Shown one piece after another: positions 34,655-47,925 of a stretch of DNA of 64,000 nt. Every line of letters begins with the position of its first letter. Within the stretch, counting starts at the first letter, position 1. A program made the position numbers and the translations under genes. Below the pieces are notes generated by a model that made no database searches, had not been told where the DNA came from, and saw only the letters and a list, made by a program, of their open reading frames with translations. Origin of the DNA: Pardosa pseudoannulata (Eukaryota; Arthropoda; Arachnida; Araneae; Lycosidae); contig CM063500.1 of assembly GCA_032207245.1 (NCBI GenBank), positions 63,140,425 through 63,204,424 on the forward strand, given 5' to 3'.

Positions 34655-35533
34655 ATGGCCCATCATATGACGGGATCAGTAAAGTTTTTAGGTTTCCAGA
34701 ATTGTAAAGTATCCTATTAGGCAGGTAAAAAAATGGTTTGTGTTTTGGCTGAGAATTATCTGGTACAAGCTCAATAATTTGTTTATCTTTACTTACCTCG
34801 TGTTAGTTGCCAACTTTAACTTATGTTGTCATATTACGTGATAGGATGGGTAGCAGAGGTTTTAATATCGACAATGATTATTTGGCGGTATATATGAATG
34901 ATGTCCAAAATTGAGCCAATCGGGTGCAAACCGTGTGGTTATGTATAAAAAACAAACACAAAAACAAACATTCTTAATTTTCAAAGATATACAACTTAAA
35001 CACTACATATTTATTAGTCCGTGAAATGGACTCCTAGACTTTTATGAAAAGAATTTCTTGTTAACACAGGTGATAAAAGTTTTATATCAACAAAAAATAA
35101 TCGATGATTAAATTTAAAATTTTTACATATGTATCTAATCTATTATTTAAGACAAATATAAAAAAAAATATTTACTTAATATCTAAGTTCAGTTATAAAA
35201 CGTATGAAAATAATGCAGACGATATTTAAATAACTTAAAGGAAGGAATGATTAAATGAGATGGTTAAAAGAATGACGTCATAATGCTAGAAAAATGTTAC
35301 TTTTACCTATTAATTATGGGATAATTTGACAAATTTAATCACCTGCTCTTAACCAGAGAAAATAGAATTTGAAATAATGGGATTAAATGCTAGAAAAGGG
35401 GTGAAGGGGTGAATTTCGAACGTTGCTAACTCTAACTCATCAAGAATCCAATATGATGGTTCTATCCATTCCAGGTCCAACCGCTTCATAAATTCGAGGA
35501 TTGACGGACAGATAACTTAAGCTATTATTATAT
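34655..35533 (+). mobile_element. Dispersed element with terminal palindrome, copy 1
   Basis: Starts at an imperfect CCCATCATATGACGGG palindrome followed by ATCAGTAAA and CCAGAATTGTAAAGT, and ends CCAACCGC, ACGGACAGATAACTT and GCTATTATTATAT. The same two ends and shared interior motifs occur at 47926-48738 (same strand) and 62258-63166 (opposite strand). There is no protein and the class is unknown. Confidence 0.75.
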
Positions 35534-35589
35534 AACTGATTTGAAATAATAGTACAAAAATTTAACTTTATCATGGTATGTTAAAAAAT

Positions 35590-35775
35590 GTTTAATATAT
35601 ATGTACGCATGTGTATGTATGAGTTTATTCAACTATATGTGATTAGTGTGTGTATGCATGAATGTGTATATTGGGAGGCAGCAGCCAAAAAAACATTTAT
35701 TACGTATGATTCATATGTATGTGCAAACACGCACACACACACATATGTATGTGTGTGAGTGTGTGTATATAATAT
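35590..35775. repeat. Impure GT/CA microsatellite region
   Basis: Runs of TGTATG, GTGTGTATGCATGAATGTG, a CACACACACACAC core and GTGTGTGAGTGTGTG. Confidence 0.8.
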
Positions 35776-35779
35776 GCAA

Positions 35780-37299
35780 ATATTGTGATTATGATTGATG
35801 TCAAATTATAAAAAATGCTTATAACATTGAACATAGTACAAGAATAAAAAAGAATACAGAATAAAAATACTTAAGTATTAAAAATCCATATAAATTTAAA
35901 AATAAGTCTTAAAACTACAATTATATAAATAATAAAAAAAATAAATATCTAGATAAGAGAATTAATTTGTGTGTAAGCGTGAAGAAAATATTATTAATCT
36001 ATGTCGTAGTATAAAAAAGGATAAGGAAAGTATCAGCGCAAATAGTTTAGAAATATAAATGGTTTTATTTTACAAGGCTAACTAATCAATAGAAAAAAAT
36101 AATAGTAGAAATTCTGATTTTGTTTACCTTATTACTATTATCCATTTGAACTGATTTTGAAGAAAGCTCTCAAGGTAATTTGTAGCTTTCCAGATTTGAA
36201 CACTTTAAGCAGATGGTCAAAAAAGCTTTTTATATAATTGTTAACTTATAAGTATAGAACACAAACACCAGCAAACCCCAACGAACAAACCAATCAGCAT
36301 GTAATGCAGGTCTGATCAAATAGAACTTTCATTTCTGGAAAATTTCTACAAATCCTTTATTAGTATGTAACCTTTAAATGAAGACTTTAAATTGACAATT
36401 TAATTTGAATTCATTTTGCTTCCGAATTTAATTACTTCTAGTTAATTCTTAACTCATATTAGTTATATTTAATAAAAGCATACAAAAATATTTAAACATA
36501 TATTTATAATTAATCAAATAGCATGTAATCCAGGTACCTCAATAAGAACCTTCATTTCTGAAAACTTTCTACAAAGCTTAATTAGTATGTGATCTATTAA
36601 AGGAAGGCTTTAAATTCAATTTAACTTCAATTTATTTCGTACCTTAATTACGAAAATACAATTAAAAAAGCTTAATTTATCAGTCTTAAGTTTTTTCTGT
36701 CTCCCCACTAAATTTGTAATGAATTGTTTATTTAATGGGGGAGTTAAAATATGGAATTCTGAAACGTGACTCTTCTGTTCCGCAAGATCTGCAGACTGAA
36801 TAATCCAACATATGTTAACATGAGTAGACATCATGATCGTTTTCAAGATTAAGTATTCTTTAAAAGTAATGTTACTTTTCTACTTTCTTTGTACATCCTG
36901 TTCTCTAGACGTGAAGTGAATAATAACTGCTTATATTACGTTCTTTTTTTTCCCAATATCCATGAGATTTTCTTACATTTTTATTAGATATGCTGAAGAT
37001 CAGAGAAATAAAAACTAGTAACACTAAGTTACTAATAAACTAATAAACTAATAAAACTAAGTTTGAATCCTTTTAAAATATTTTTTGCATATTAAAAATT
37101 CAATCTACATAAAGCTCATTGTGCAAAAAATAAATAATACACAAAGTTACTTATCTCCGTACTTCTAAACATTTAAAACTAGCAAATAATATTCACGGTA
37201 ATTTTTCGAATTTTAAACATTAACCTATGTTTAAGTCATGAATGCTATGGAAACTTTTTTTTAAATTGTTAGGGGATTTTTTAATGTTAAAATATTTTA
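35780..37299. other. Intergenic AT-rich DNA, no gene seen
   Basis: A loose duplication is visible (ATTTCTG(G/A)AAA(A/C)TTTCTACAAA near 36330 and 36555, each followed by AGTATGTAA/GTGATC). Frame 36616-36846 has no recognisable product. Confidence 0.5.
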
Positions 37300-40200
37300 T
37301 TATTTTACATGCATAACAAAGATTTTATAGGCATATATTATATTACCACGTATATGTAATATGATTGGGGTGCTTGGTTTGTTAAGAATTACTTCTGCTT
37401 CACCACAAATGTTATGTAAAATTTTACAAAAAAGTTATATAAAGAAATCCTTAACATCAGGTATTATACAGTGTTTTTCTTAAGTTACGTATGCTGTTTT
37501 CATTAAAAACATATGTTATTTTCGATTTAATTATTTACTTTATTCATCATTTTTTGGTTACTTCACCAATATTTTACCTGCATAACAAAGAGATTATAGA
37601 TATATAATATATGAACGCGTATATGTAATATGATTGGAGTGTTTGGTTTATTAAGAATTACTTGTTTGGTTTAATAAGTCTTAAGTTACGTATGTTGTTT
37701 TCGTTAAAAATCAAAACATATGTTATTTTCGATTTAATTATTTACTTTATTCATCATTTTTTTTGGTTACTTCACCAATATTTTATCTGCATAATAAAGA
37801 GTTTATAGGTATATATTATATGAGCACGTACATATATATATGATTCGGGTGCTTGGTTTATAAAGAGTTATTTCTGCTTCACCCTAAATGTTATGTAAAA
37901 TTTTACAAAAAAAATGTCCTACGAAGAGATTTTTAACATTTATGAGGTATTATATATTGTTTGTTGTAGTTACGTATGTTGTTTCCATTAAAAACTAAAA
38001 CATATGATATTTTCTACTTATTTATTTATTTTATTCATTATTTTTTTGGCTACTTCACCAATATTTTATCTCCATAACAAAGAATTTATAGGTATAAATT
38101 ATATGAGCATGTATATGTAATATGATTCGGGTGCTTGGTTTATCAGGAATTACTTCTTCACCACAAATGCTACGTAAAGTTTTACAAAAAAGTTATATAA
38201 AGGTATCCTTAACATCAGGTATTATATAGTGTTTGTCTTAAGGTAACGTATGTTTTTTTCATTAAAAACTAAAACATACGATATATTCTACCTAATTATT
38301 TACTTTTTAGTCATATTTTGGTTGCTTCACCAATATTTTATCTGCATAACAAAGAATTTATAGGTATATATTATATGAGCACGTCTATGTAATATGATTC
38401 GGGTGCTTGGTTTATTAAGAATTACTTCTGCTTCACCACAAATGTTATGTAAAGTTTTACAAAAAAATTATATACAGAGATCCTTAACATCAGGCATTAT
38501 ATAATGATTGTATTAGTTACGTATTTTGTTTTCATTAAAAATTAAAACATATGTTATTTTCTACTTAATTGTTTCCTTTATTCATCACATTTTAGTTACT
38601 TCACCGATATTTTATTTGCATAACAAAGAATTTATAGGTATATATTATATGAGCACGTCTATGTAATATGATTCGGGTGCTTGGTTTATTAAGAATTACT
38701 TCTTCACCACAAATGTTACGTAAAGTTTTACAAAAAAATTATATACAGAGATCCTTAACATCAGGTATTATATAGTGTTTGTCTTAAGGTAACGTATGTT
38801 TTTTTTTTCATTAAAAACTAAAACATACGATAAATTCTACCTAATTATTTACTTTTTAGTCATATTTTGGTTGCTTCACCAATATTTTATCTGCATAACA
38901 AAGAATTTATAGGTATATATTATATGAGCACGTCTATGTAATATGATTCGGGTGCTTGGTTTATTAAGAATTACTTCTGCTTCACCACAAATGTTATGTA
39001 AAGTTTTACAAAAAAATTATATACAGAGATCCTTAACATCAGGCATTATATAATGATTGTATTAGTTACGTATTTTGTTTTCATTAAAAATTAAAACATA
39101 TGTTATTTTCTACTTAATTGTTTCCTTTATTCATCACATTTTAGTTACTTCACCGATATTTTATTTGCATAACAAAGAGTTTATAGGTATATAATATATG
39201 AGCACGCATATGTAATATGATTCGGGTGCTTGATTTATTAAGAAATACTTCTTCACCACAAATATTACGTAAAGTTTTACAAAAAAGTTATATAAAGATA
39301 TCCTTATCATTAGGTATTATATAGTGTTTCTCTTAAGTTATGTATGTTGTTTTTATTAAAAACTAAAACATATGATATTTTCTACCTAATTATTAACTTT
39401 ATTCATCATTTTTTGGTTACTTCACTAATGTTTTATATGCATAATAAAGAGTTTTTTGGTATATATTATATAAGCAAGCATATGTAATATGATTCGGGTG
39501 CTTGGTTTATTAAGAATTACTTCTGCTTCACCACAAATGTTATGTAAAGTTTTACAAAAAAATTATATACAGAGATCCTTAGAATTAATAAGGTATTATA
39601 TATTATTTGTCTTAGCTACGTATGTTGTTTTCATTAAAAGTTAAAACATGTTATTTTCTCCTTGATTATTTACTTTTTTCATCACTTTTTATTTAATTCG
39701 CCAATATTTAATCTGCATAGCAAAGAGTTTATAGGTAAATAATATAAGAGCACGTACGTAATATGATTGGAGTGTTTGGTTTATTAAGAATTACTTCTAC
39801 TTCAACATAAATGTTATGTAAAGTTTTACAAAATTAAAAACATTATACAAAAAGACCTTTAACATTTATCAGGTATTATATAGTGTTCGTCTCAAGTTAC
39901 GTATGTTGTTTTCGTTAAAAATCAAAACATATGTTATTTTCGATTTAATTATTTACTTTATTCATCATTTTTTGGTTACTTCACCAATATTTTACCTGCA
40001 TAATAAAGAGTTTTTTGGTATATATTATATAAGCAAGCATATATAATATGATTCGGATGCTTGATTTTATTAAGAATTACTTCTAATTCACCACGAATGT
40101 TATGTAAAGTTATACAAAAATGTTATACCCAGAGATCCTTAACATGTATCAGGTATAATATAGTGTTTCTCTTAAGTTATGTATGTTGTTTTTATTAAAA

Positions 40201-40510
40201 ACTAAAACATATGATATTTTCTACCTAATTATTAACTTTATTCATCATTTTTTGGTTACTTCACTAATGTTTTATATGCATAATAAAGAGTTTTTTGGTA
40301 TATATTATATAAGCAAGCATATGTAATATGATTCGGATGCTTGGTTTATTAAGAATTACTTCTAATTCACCACGAATGTTATACGAAATTTTACAAAAAA
40401 GAATATCAAGAGATCCTTAACATCAAGTATTTCATTAAAAATTAAAACATACACTATTTTCTAATTAACTATTTACTTTATTCATGACTTTTTGTTACTT
40501 CAATATTTTA
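37300..40510. repeat. Large satellite-like array upstream of gene D, about 275-bp units
   Basis: About twelve units marked by TGCATAACAAAGA, TTTATAGGTATATATTATAT, ATGATTCGGGTGCTTGGTTT and CTTCACCACAAATGTTATGT. The GTGCTTGG landmark recurs near 37370, 37640, 37849, 38131, 38403, 38676, 38953, 39228, 39500, 39773, 40056 and 40338. One interval is shortened to about 210 bp. A two-unit block is itself repeated (around 38333 and 38883). Confidence 0.94.
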
Positions 40511-40659
40511 GCTTTTCAGCTAGTACATGAGTGTAAACATGTCCATTTCTCTCTCTAATTCAAGAAGTACGTTCGAGCTGTTCAAAAAGTAATAATTTTT
40601 TATTTTTACCGCGATCAAAAAATAAATAATCAGTTGTAAGTAACGTACATGACTAAATA

Positions 40660-41035
40660 TAGTAAAATTACACGAGAGTAAAATTAAACTGAAGATTCAA
40701 AGAATTGAGACTGCCAATTGACGACAATTAACGAGTGACTTTTTATAATAGAAGTTTAAGAATATTTCATAAATCACTTAATAAAACTGTAGTATTTTTT
40801 TACTTTTCAACTGAAATTTTTAAAAAATAACATTTCAGTACTCTATATAAAATTACACTAGAGCTAAATTAAACTGAAGATTAAAAGAATTGAGACTGCC
40901 AATTGACGACAATTAACAAGGGATTTCTTACAAAAAGAAGTTTAAGAATGTTCCATAATTCACCTAATAAAACTGTAGTATCTTCTACTTTTCAACTGAA
41001 ATTTTTTTTATTAAAAAATACCATTTAAATACTTT
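40660..41035. repeat. Two-copy tandem duplication, about 184 bp
   Basis: AGATT(C/A)AAAGAATTGAGACTG, CCAATTGACGACAATTAAC and CCTAATAAAACTGTAGTAT-like strings recur about 184 bp apart. Confidence 0.85.
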
Positions 41036-41540
41036 TTCCACATCACTTTATTAATATTTTACAATTTAAAATTACTACATTTCCTTATCTTATCTATTTC
41101 TTATCTAGCATTTTGCATTTGTTTTATATTTTATAAAAAGGAATATCTGCATTTAGGGCTGCTATTCATAAAATATTCATTTCCTCCTCACGCTCACTGT
41201 CTAGAACACCTTTTCTTCCTGTATATCTATTCCATTTTACATAACTAGTTATAAGTGACAACCTGAAAAATTACTAGAACGATCGACAGTTGCAAAATTT
41301 GAATATTTTCACAAATCTAAATCAGATTTCTTGACACGTCTGATATACTTCCGAGATCCTGACAACAGATGTATTTCGTCATACTCATTGTGATAAATGG
41401 TAAATTATGTAATATTCTGCTTCTTAACAGATAGGTTGAAAATTTTAATCCTCTTAGATTTCACCTTTCTATGAAATATCAGATTATTAATGCGTAACTC
41501 GCTCTAATTTTTCCTTTGTCTGGAGCAGATTAAAAATTGG

Positions 41541-41609
41541 GTATATATAGCAGGAAGATAGTGAGAACTGATAAGTCAGTTTCCAGCTGTCGATCAAACA
41601 TTTTTCAAA
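41541..41609 (+). promoter_or_regulatory. Core promoter and 5' UTR of gene D
   Basis: GTATATATAG TATA box at 41541-41550, a canonical arthropod initiator TCAGT at 41576-41580, then a leader of about 30 nt to the ATG. It has TATATATA instead of the TATAAAAG of genes B and C, and the leader string GATCAAACATT is shared with gene E. Confidence 0.75.
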
Positions 41610-44600
41610 ATGGTCTCTCAGGTAACTATTGCTGCTTTTCTACAAAACTCAATTTGTAAAATGTTCTAACATTCTTCGTTTGTCTTATTCAGCCATAACT
41701 AATTCACTTAAAAATCTTTTATTCGGTTAGATAGATAGTTTCACTTGATAATAGATAGTTTCACCTGTCATGGTTCCGATTTACAATTCCTTAGAACGTG
41801 TGAATTTAATAGGATTTTTCTCGTTTATTTCATGTGTATTACAAAAAGGATTTTATTACCTGCCCTCTAAATCAAAATCTATTCTAAATTAGGCATAAAT
41901 GTCGGTTTACCTTCTGACTATTTACCACTAATACCAATCATAAACAATCCTCGTTACTTCCAGTTTAATGCAGACACCCCAATTTAGTTTTTTAAAAATC
42001 TATTTCATACTTTTATTGAAGTGTATCTAACAGAAGTCATTGCTTACCCACAGTCGCAGTTTAAACATTTAAAATAAGTTATGTCTTTTTGTTTCGAGTT
42101 AATTAAATCGATCATTTATAATAAACGATAATTTTTGATCATTTTCAAACAACCTGAAACTTTAGGCGAAATAGGTAATTTTTTTATGAAATCTATTTAT
42201 CTTTTAAAGGGAGAATATATCATAGAAATCAAATTATCAGGCACAAATAAGAAATACATTTGCTTCTCAATACGAAAAAAGAATTAAATATATTTTTCAA
42301 AGAAATCTTCAAGAATCCCATTGAAATGACATTAAAAATATTTCTGTGCTATTTCCAATGCTATTACGCCTAGACTTTTTCATTCGTGATAAGAAAAAAC
42401 GAATTAAATATATTTTTCTGAGAAAACATCAAAATTCTCATTGAAATTACATTACAAATGTCTCTGTTATTTTCAATGCTATTACGCCTAGGCTTTCAAT
42501 GAGGCTTTGTAAGAAACCAAATAATCAATTTAAGAAATCAAACAATCAATGTAATAGAAATGAAACTATTTGGTACTAATAAGAAGTACTCTTCATTCAT
42601 GATAGGAAAAAACGAATTAAATATATTTTTCTGAGAAAACATCAAAAATCACATAGAAAGGACATTAAAAATGTCTCTGTTATTTTCAATGCTATTACGC
42701 CTAGGCTTTAAATGAAGCTTTGTAAGAAATCAAATAATCAATTTAAGAAATCAAACAATCAATGTTATAGAAATGAAACTATTTGGTTCTAATAAGAAAT
42801 GCTTTTCCTTCGTGATACGAAAAAAAAAAGAATTAAATATATTTTTCAAAGAAATCTTCAAGAATCCCATTGAAATGACATTAAAAATATTTCTGTTAAT
42901 TTCAAAGTTATTACAACTAGGCTTTCATTGTAGGTATTTTAAAATACATAAGTTAGTTTAGCTCTAGTGGTAAATAAATACACAATTTAATATTTTGAGG
43001 TTTATCTGAGATTAAAGAAAAATACATTTTGAAAAATATAAAATAGTACTATTTAATAAATATATAGTTGGATGTATCTTTTGTTAGTTTTAAATCTAAG
43101 TTTTTGGATTAATTCCAAATCTTTACATTTAGAATCTTTCTTTATTCATTTGTATAGTAGGCATGACAAGTTTTCTTTTTATTTCAGGTTATCCTTTTCG
43201 CTCTTGTTGCTTTCGTAGCAGTAGCATCAGCATCTGTAAGTATAAAGTTGTTATAGAAACATAATTGTTATATAATTATGTTGAATATTTTAGTAAAATG
43301 CTAGTGTAATACATATTTAAACAGGTGGTATTCAAACTGAGTTCCACGAAACACTGAGGTACCGCATATGTTCTTGGGAATACCACGAATATTTTTAAAA
43401 AATGAAAGCAAATTCAGCATAGACTTAATCCTTAATTTGACTAAGTCTGGCTGCTACACCGGTCATGTATATTTATAATTACTATATAACATAATTGTCA
43501 GTGTTCGCCACAGTGGACATTAATTATCTCAAAAATAGAAAATGATATATTTTTTGTTTATTTTATAGATATCTTAATGCCTACACAGACATGGGAAAAT
43601 AACAGAAATTAAAAAATATTTGAAAAAAAAAACATCTTGTCAAATTAAGGGTTAATAACTAACTAATTCATCTAGGCTAGGAGATTGGATCGAAATTTGT
43701 TCATAAACCAGCAATGTTACAGACAAGGAGCTAGACCTATTAACATATTTGAACTTTGTTTAAAGTCACGAGATTATTACAACTCGAGATAAAACATACA
43801 ATTTTCATATCAAACAGTTTACGAAAAATTTTTACAATAACAATACCATGTTTACACACACAATTACAAAAGAAATATTCACGTGTCAAAAATTAAAAGT
43901 ATAACCCTCTCAGATATTCCACTGATTTAACGTAAAATTCTACATAAGTTATATTGGCTGGTTTTCATAAGCTGGTTTTCATAAACCAGCAATATTACAG
44001 ACAAGAAGCTAGACCTATTAACACATTAGAACTTTATTTAACTTTAAAGTCACGATATTATTACAACTCAAGATAAAAAATAATACTTTCATACCAAATA
44101 GTGTATGAAAAATTCTTACAATAACAATACCGTGTTTACACACATAATTTCAAAAGAAATATTCAAAATATTCACTTGTCAAAAATTAAAAGTATAACGC
44201 CCTCAGATATTCCACTGATTTCTGCATAAGTGAAATTCTACATAAGTTATATGGTTTACTTTTTAAAAAAATCCTAAATAATGTTGCAAAGCATTAGTAA
44301 TTGTTTCAAGAACCAATTTGTTCATAAACCAGCAATATTACAGACAAGAAGCTAGACCTATTAACACATTAGAACTATATTTAACTTTAAAGTCACGATA
44401 TTATTACAACTCAAGATAAAAAATAATACTTTCATACCAAATAGTGTATGAAAAATTCTTACAATAACAATACCGTGTTTACACACATAATTTCAAAAGA
44501 AATATTCAAATGTCAAAAATAGAATGTATAATTCACTCAGGTATTACACTGATTTCCCGTAATATTCTACATAAGTTATATGGTTTATTTTTAAAAAATT

Positions 44601-45708
44601 TCAAACAATGTTGCAAAGCATTAATAATTGTTTCAAGAACCAATTGTCTATCCGGTTACTGATTTTTTGAAATAGCATATTTCTTAAAGTCATTAAAAAA
44701 TTGCAATATATTGCAAATTATTATCAGTACATGCAAACAGTACAATTTGAATGATCTTTTAGTATAATATTAAATTGATTTCAAACGAATGATGCCTTTG
44801 TAGTAATATATATAAAACTATATAATAAAAAGTTTTAATATGCTTAAAAATGCATTATGAAAGAATGCTTAAACGAAAGAAAATTATTTCCTATAAGTGA
44901 TGTCTTTAGTTTTGATATTATAAAACTGCATTTTCCACTAATACAATTTTTTCAGTTATACTAATGGTGAATTAGACAGATAAAATCCGTATTGGAAGTA
45001 CATTTTTTAATGTTGCACAATAATTTGCAGTTTCTGTTCTACTTTTATATATTTATATATTATTCTGCTGAATAATTTTCTCTACAATTCTTCATTTTTA
45101 CATCTGTCTCTTCTATAAAGCTAAATCTAACACATAACAACACACTAATATTTTGCATATATAATCCAATTTAGGACTATGCTCCTCAGCCCTACAAGTT
45201 TGGCTATGACATCAAGGACAAGCACGGTGAACAGTACAGACAGGAGGAAGGCAACGGTGGCAATGCCGTGAAGGGAAGCTACGGATTCACCGACGACAGG
45301 GGTGTCAAGAGGCAAGTTGACTATGTAGCTGATCATGCTGGTTTCAGAGCACAGGTCAAGACCAACGAACCAGGCACCGCCAACCAAAACCCAGCTGCTG
45401 TCCAAATGATCTCTGACGCACCTTATGCTGGTGGATATGGTGGATATGGTTACGGGAATGATGGTTATGGATATGGTGGATACGGTTACGGAAATGCAGG
45501 TTATGGATATGGTGGATACGGTTACGGAAATGGTGGATATGGTAACGGAAATGCAGGTTATGGATATGGTGGATACGGTAACGGAAATGCCGGATACGGT
45601 AACGGAAATGCCGGTTATGGATATGGTTACGGAAATGGATATGGTATGCCATACGGTCTTAATGCTGCCCTCCTTGGCGGTCTGGGATATGCCAGATATG
45701 GATATTAG
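41610..45708 (+). CDS. Cuticle protein gene D, RR domain with long Gly-Tyr-Asn repeat tail
   Basis: Exons 41610-41621 (ATG GTC TCT CAG, donor GTAACT), 43188-43235 (48 nt, acceptor TTCAG, donor GTAAGT) and 45175-45708 (acceptor TTTAG, stop TAG), phase 0, give 197 residues, the longest of the set. Signal peptide MVSQVILFALVAFVAVASA, mature chain from about S20 (SDYAPQPYKFGYD), so the PVHH segment of the other genes is missing. RR domain about 27-88 (GSYGFTDDRGVKRQVDYVAD, then [15 protein letters not shown]). The tail is about 100 residues of GYG, GGYG and GNGNAGYG repeats, clearly low-complexity and expanded at DNA level, ending in ALLGGLGYARYGY. Expected role: secreted chitin-binding structural protein with an elastic or tyrosine-rich matrix tail. 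The whole-tail frames on other reading frames and the minus strand are artefacts. Confidence 0.93.
42270..42960. repeat. Degenerate tandem repeats in intron 1 of gene D
   Basis: Four copies of a segment with GAATTAAATATATTTTTC, ATTGAAATGACATTAAAAAT and CAATGCTATTACGCCTAG, starting near 42270, 42390, 42600 and 42810 with unequal spacing. Frame 42773-42961 is repeat translation. Confidence 0.88.
43690..44660. repeat. Tandem array in intron 2 of gene D, 276-346-bp units
   Basis: Three units marked by TTCATAAACCAGCAATATTA, AGCTAGACCTATTAACA, AACTCAAGATAAAA and AATACCGTGTTTACACACAT, starting near 43699, 43975 and 44321. Confidence 0.92.
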
Positions 45709-45923
45709 ATCTTAAGAGTTAAAATTAATTTTTCCTCTTTCCAAAGTGCATTATGTCTGTTAAAGCCAAACACCCTCTATTGTTTTCTTCTTATGAAGCG
45801 ATACTTTTGTTTGTTGTTGTATTTTTCTGCTATTGTTATTTTATACTTTATTTGCCTCAGATTAAGCAATATTCTTTTCTTTTTCTCATTAAAAAAGATG
45901 TACTTGTGTTCATAAACTGAGAT

Positions 45924-45929
45924 AATAAA
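45924..45929 (+). terminator. Likely poly(A) signal of gene D
   Basis: The first AATAAA after the stop is at 45924, giving a 3' UTR of about 0.22 kb, much longer than in the other four genes. An ATTAAA at 45888 is an alternative. Confidence 0.5.
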
Positions 45930-46390
45930 TAGAATTTTCAAAAGAAGTTTATTCAGTATTTTTTACATTGTTGCAGTGTTTGAAATATAATCGATATTTT
46001 GAGAGTGCTTCAAATTCAGCTAATGGTACTCCTCTGTAATGATATAAAAAACAGTTATTAAAACACTAAAGGCCTCGATTTACTTCCTTTGTAACAGGAT
46101 GGGAATGTTATCTCTTTAAGTTCTGAGTGCTGCATTGGGGAAAAAAATGGTTGTTGAATTTTTCTATTAATGAGATGGTAGACATAAAAACATTTTCAAA
46201 GTTTTTAGTTTAAATTTATGAAATTTACTGCAAATATACATTAAAGCATAAATAAATCGATCACATTAATTTCTTTAAAACAAGGAATATTTAAATAATT
46301 CAAATTCAAGAATGTTTTCTTTTCTTAAAAATACTTCTTTCGACATAAATTTTGGTATGTTTTGACACAATTTTTTACCATACATTTTAG

Positions 46391-46392
<2 letters not shown>

Positions 46393-46444
<52 letters not shown>

Positions 46445-46480
46445 TATATATATAATATATATAATATATATATATTAAAA
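46393..46480. repeat. (TA)n microsatellite
   Basis: Pure TA followed by interrupted TATTATATATATAATATA-type sequence. Confidence 0.92.
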
Positions 46481-46529
46481 CAAGTATATGCATTAATTTC
46501 AATTTTGAACATCATTTAGATTATTAAAG

Positions 46530-47830
46530 TTCCATTTAAATTTTAGAAAGTCTTAATTTTGAATCAAAGTTTAACTTACAATTATATAAACATTTACAAT
46601 TAGTTCAATGTTTAGTCAATTGTTATACATGCACCAATAAGCTCAAAATATACTTTTAACTATCAATAAAGTAAAAAAATCCAAAAATATTTAACTCAGA
46701 AGACATATAAGAAGTTTAAAAAAAATAATGAAAATACATCTGATATTAAAAAGATAAAACTGTTTATTTAGTTATAAGGCAATGTGTAAACAGTTTTATA
46801 TCTCAAAGTTAATTATTTACAAAAATCACCGTCCCCTTATATTACCTGTAGATAGATTGTAAAATAACTCAATTTAAATTTTAGAAAGTTTTAATTTTAA
46901 ATCAAAGTTCAACGTAGAAGTATATAACCATTTACAATTATTTAAATATTTAATCAATTGTTATATATACCCAAGTAAGTTCAAAATATATTTTTAACTA
47001 TCAATAAAGTAAAAAAAATCAAAAATATTTAACGCAGAAAACATATAAGAAGTTTAAAAAATTAATGAAAATACATCTGATATTAAAAACATAAAACTGT
47101 TTGTTTAGTTATAAGGCAATGTGTAAACAGTTTTATATCTCAAAGTTAATTATTTACAAAAATCACCGTCCCCTTATATTACCTGTAGATAGATTGTAAA
47201 ATAACTCAATTTAAATTTTAGAAAGTCTTAATTTTAAATCAAAGTTCAACGTACAAGTATATAACCATTTACAATTATTTAAATATTTAATCAATTGTTA
47301 TATATACCCAAGTAAGTTCAAAATATATTTTTAACTATCAATAAAGTAAAAAAAATCAAAAATATTTAAAGCAAGAAACATATAAGAAGTTTTAAAAAAT
47401 AATGGAAATACATCTGATATTAAAAAGATAATACTGTTTATTTAGTTATAAGGCAATGTTTAAAAAGTTTATTAATGATTTACACTGTCCCCTTATAATA
47501 CCTGGAGATAGATTGTAAAATAACTCAATTTAAATTTTAGAAAGTCTTAATTTTAAATCAAAGTTCAACGTACAAGTATATAACCATTTACAATTAGTTA
47601 AATATTTAATCAATTGTTATATATACCCAAGTAAGTTCAAAATATATTTTTAACTATCAGTAAAGTAAAAAATTTAAAAATATTTAAAGCAAGAAACATA
47701 TAAGAAGTTTTAAAAAATAATGGAAATACATCTGATATTAAAAAGATAATACTGTTTATTTAGTTATAAGGCAATGTTTAAAAAGTTTATTAATGATTTA
47801 CACTGTCCCCTTATAATACCTGGAGATATA
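46530..47830. repeat. Tandem array downstream of gene D, 316-339-bp units
   Basis: Four units beginning TTTAAATTTTAGAAAGTCTT near 46530, 46870, 47209 and 47525, each with CAATTGTTATA and AACTATCAATAAAGTAAAAA, and (in the last three) ACCATTTACAATTA. Neighbouring units are nearly identical, indicating recent amplification. Confidence 0.93.
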
Positions 47831-47925
47831 GCGGAAAATAAACACAAAATGTATCGTTAAATATGGGTCAAAATAAATAAAGAACATATTGTTAAATGTG
47901 CTCTTTAATTCATTTTAGTACTAGC

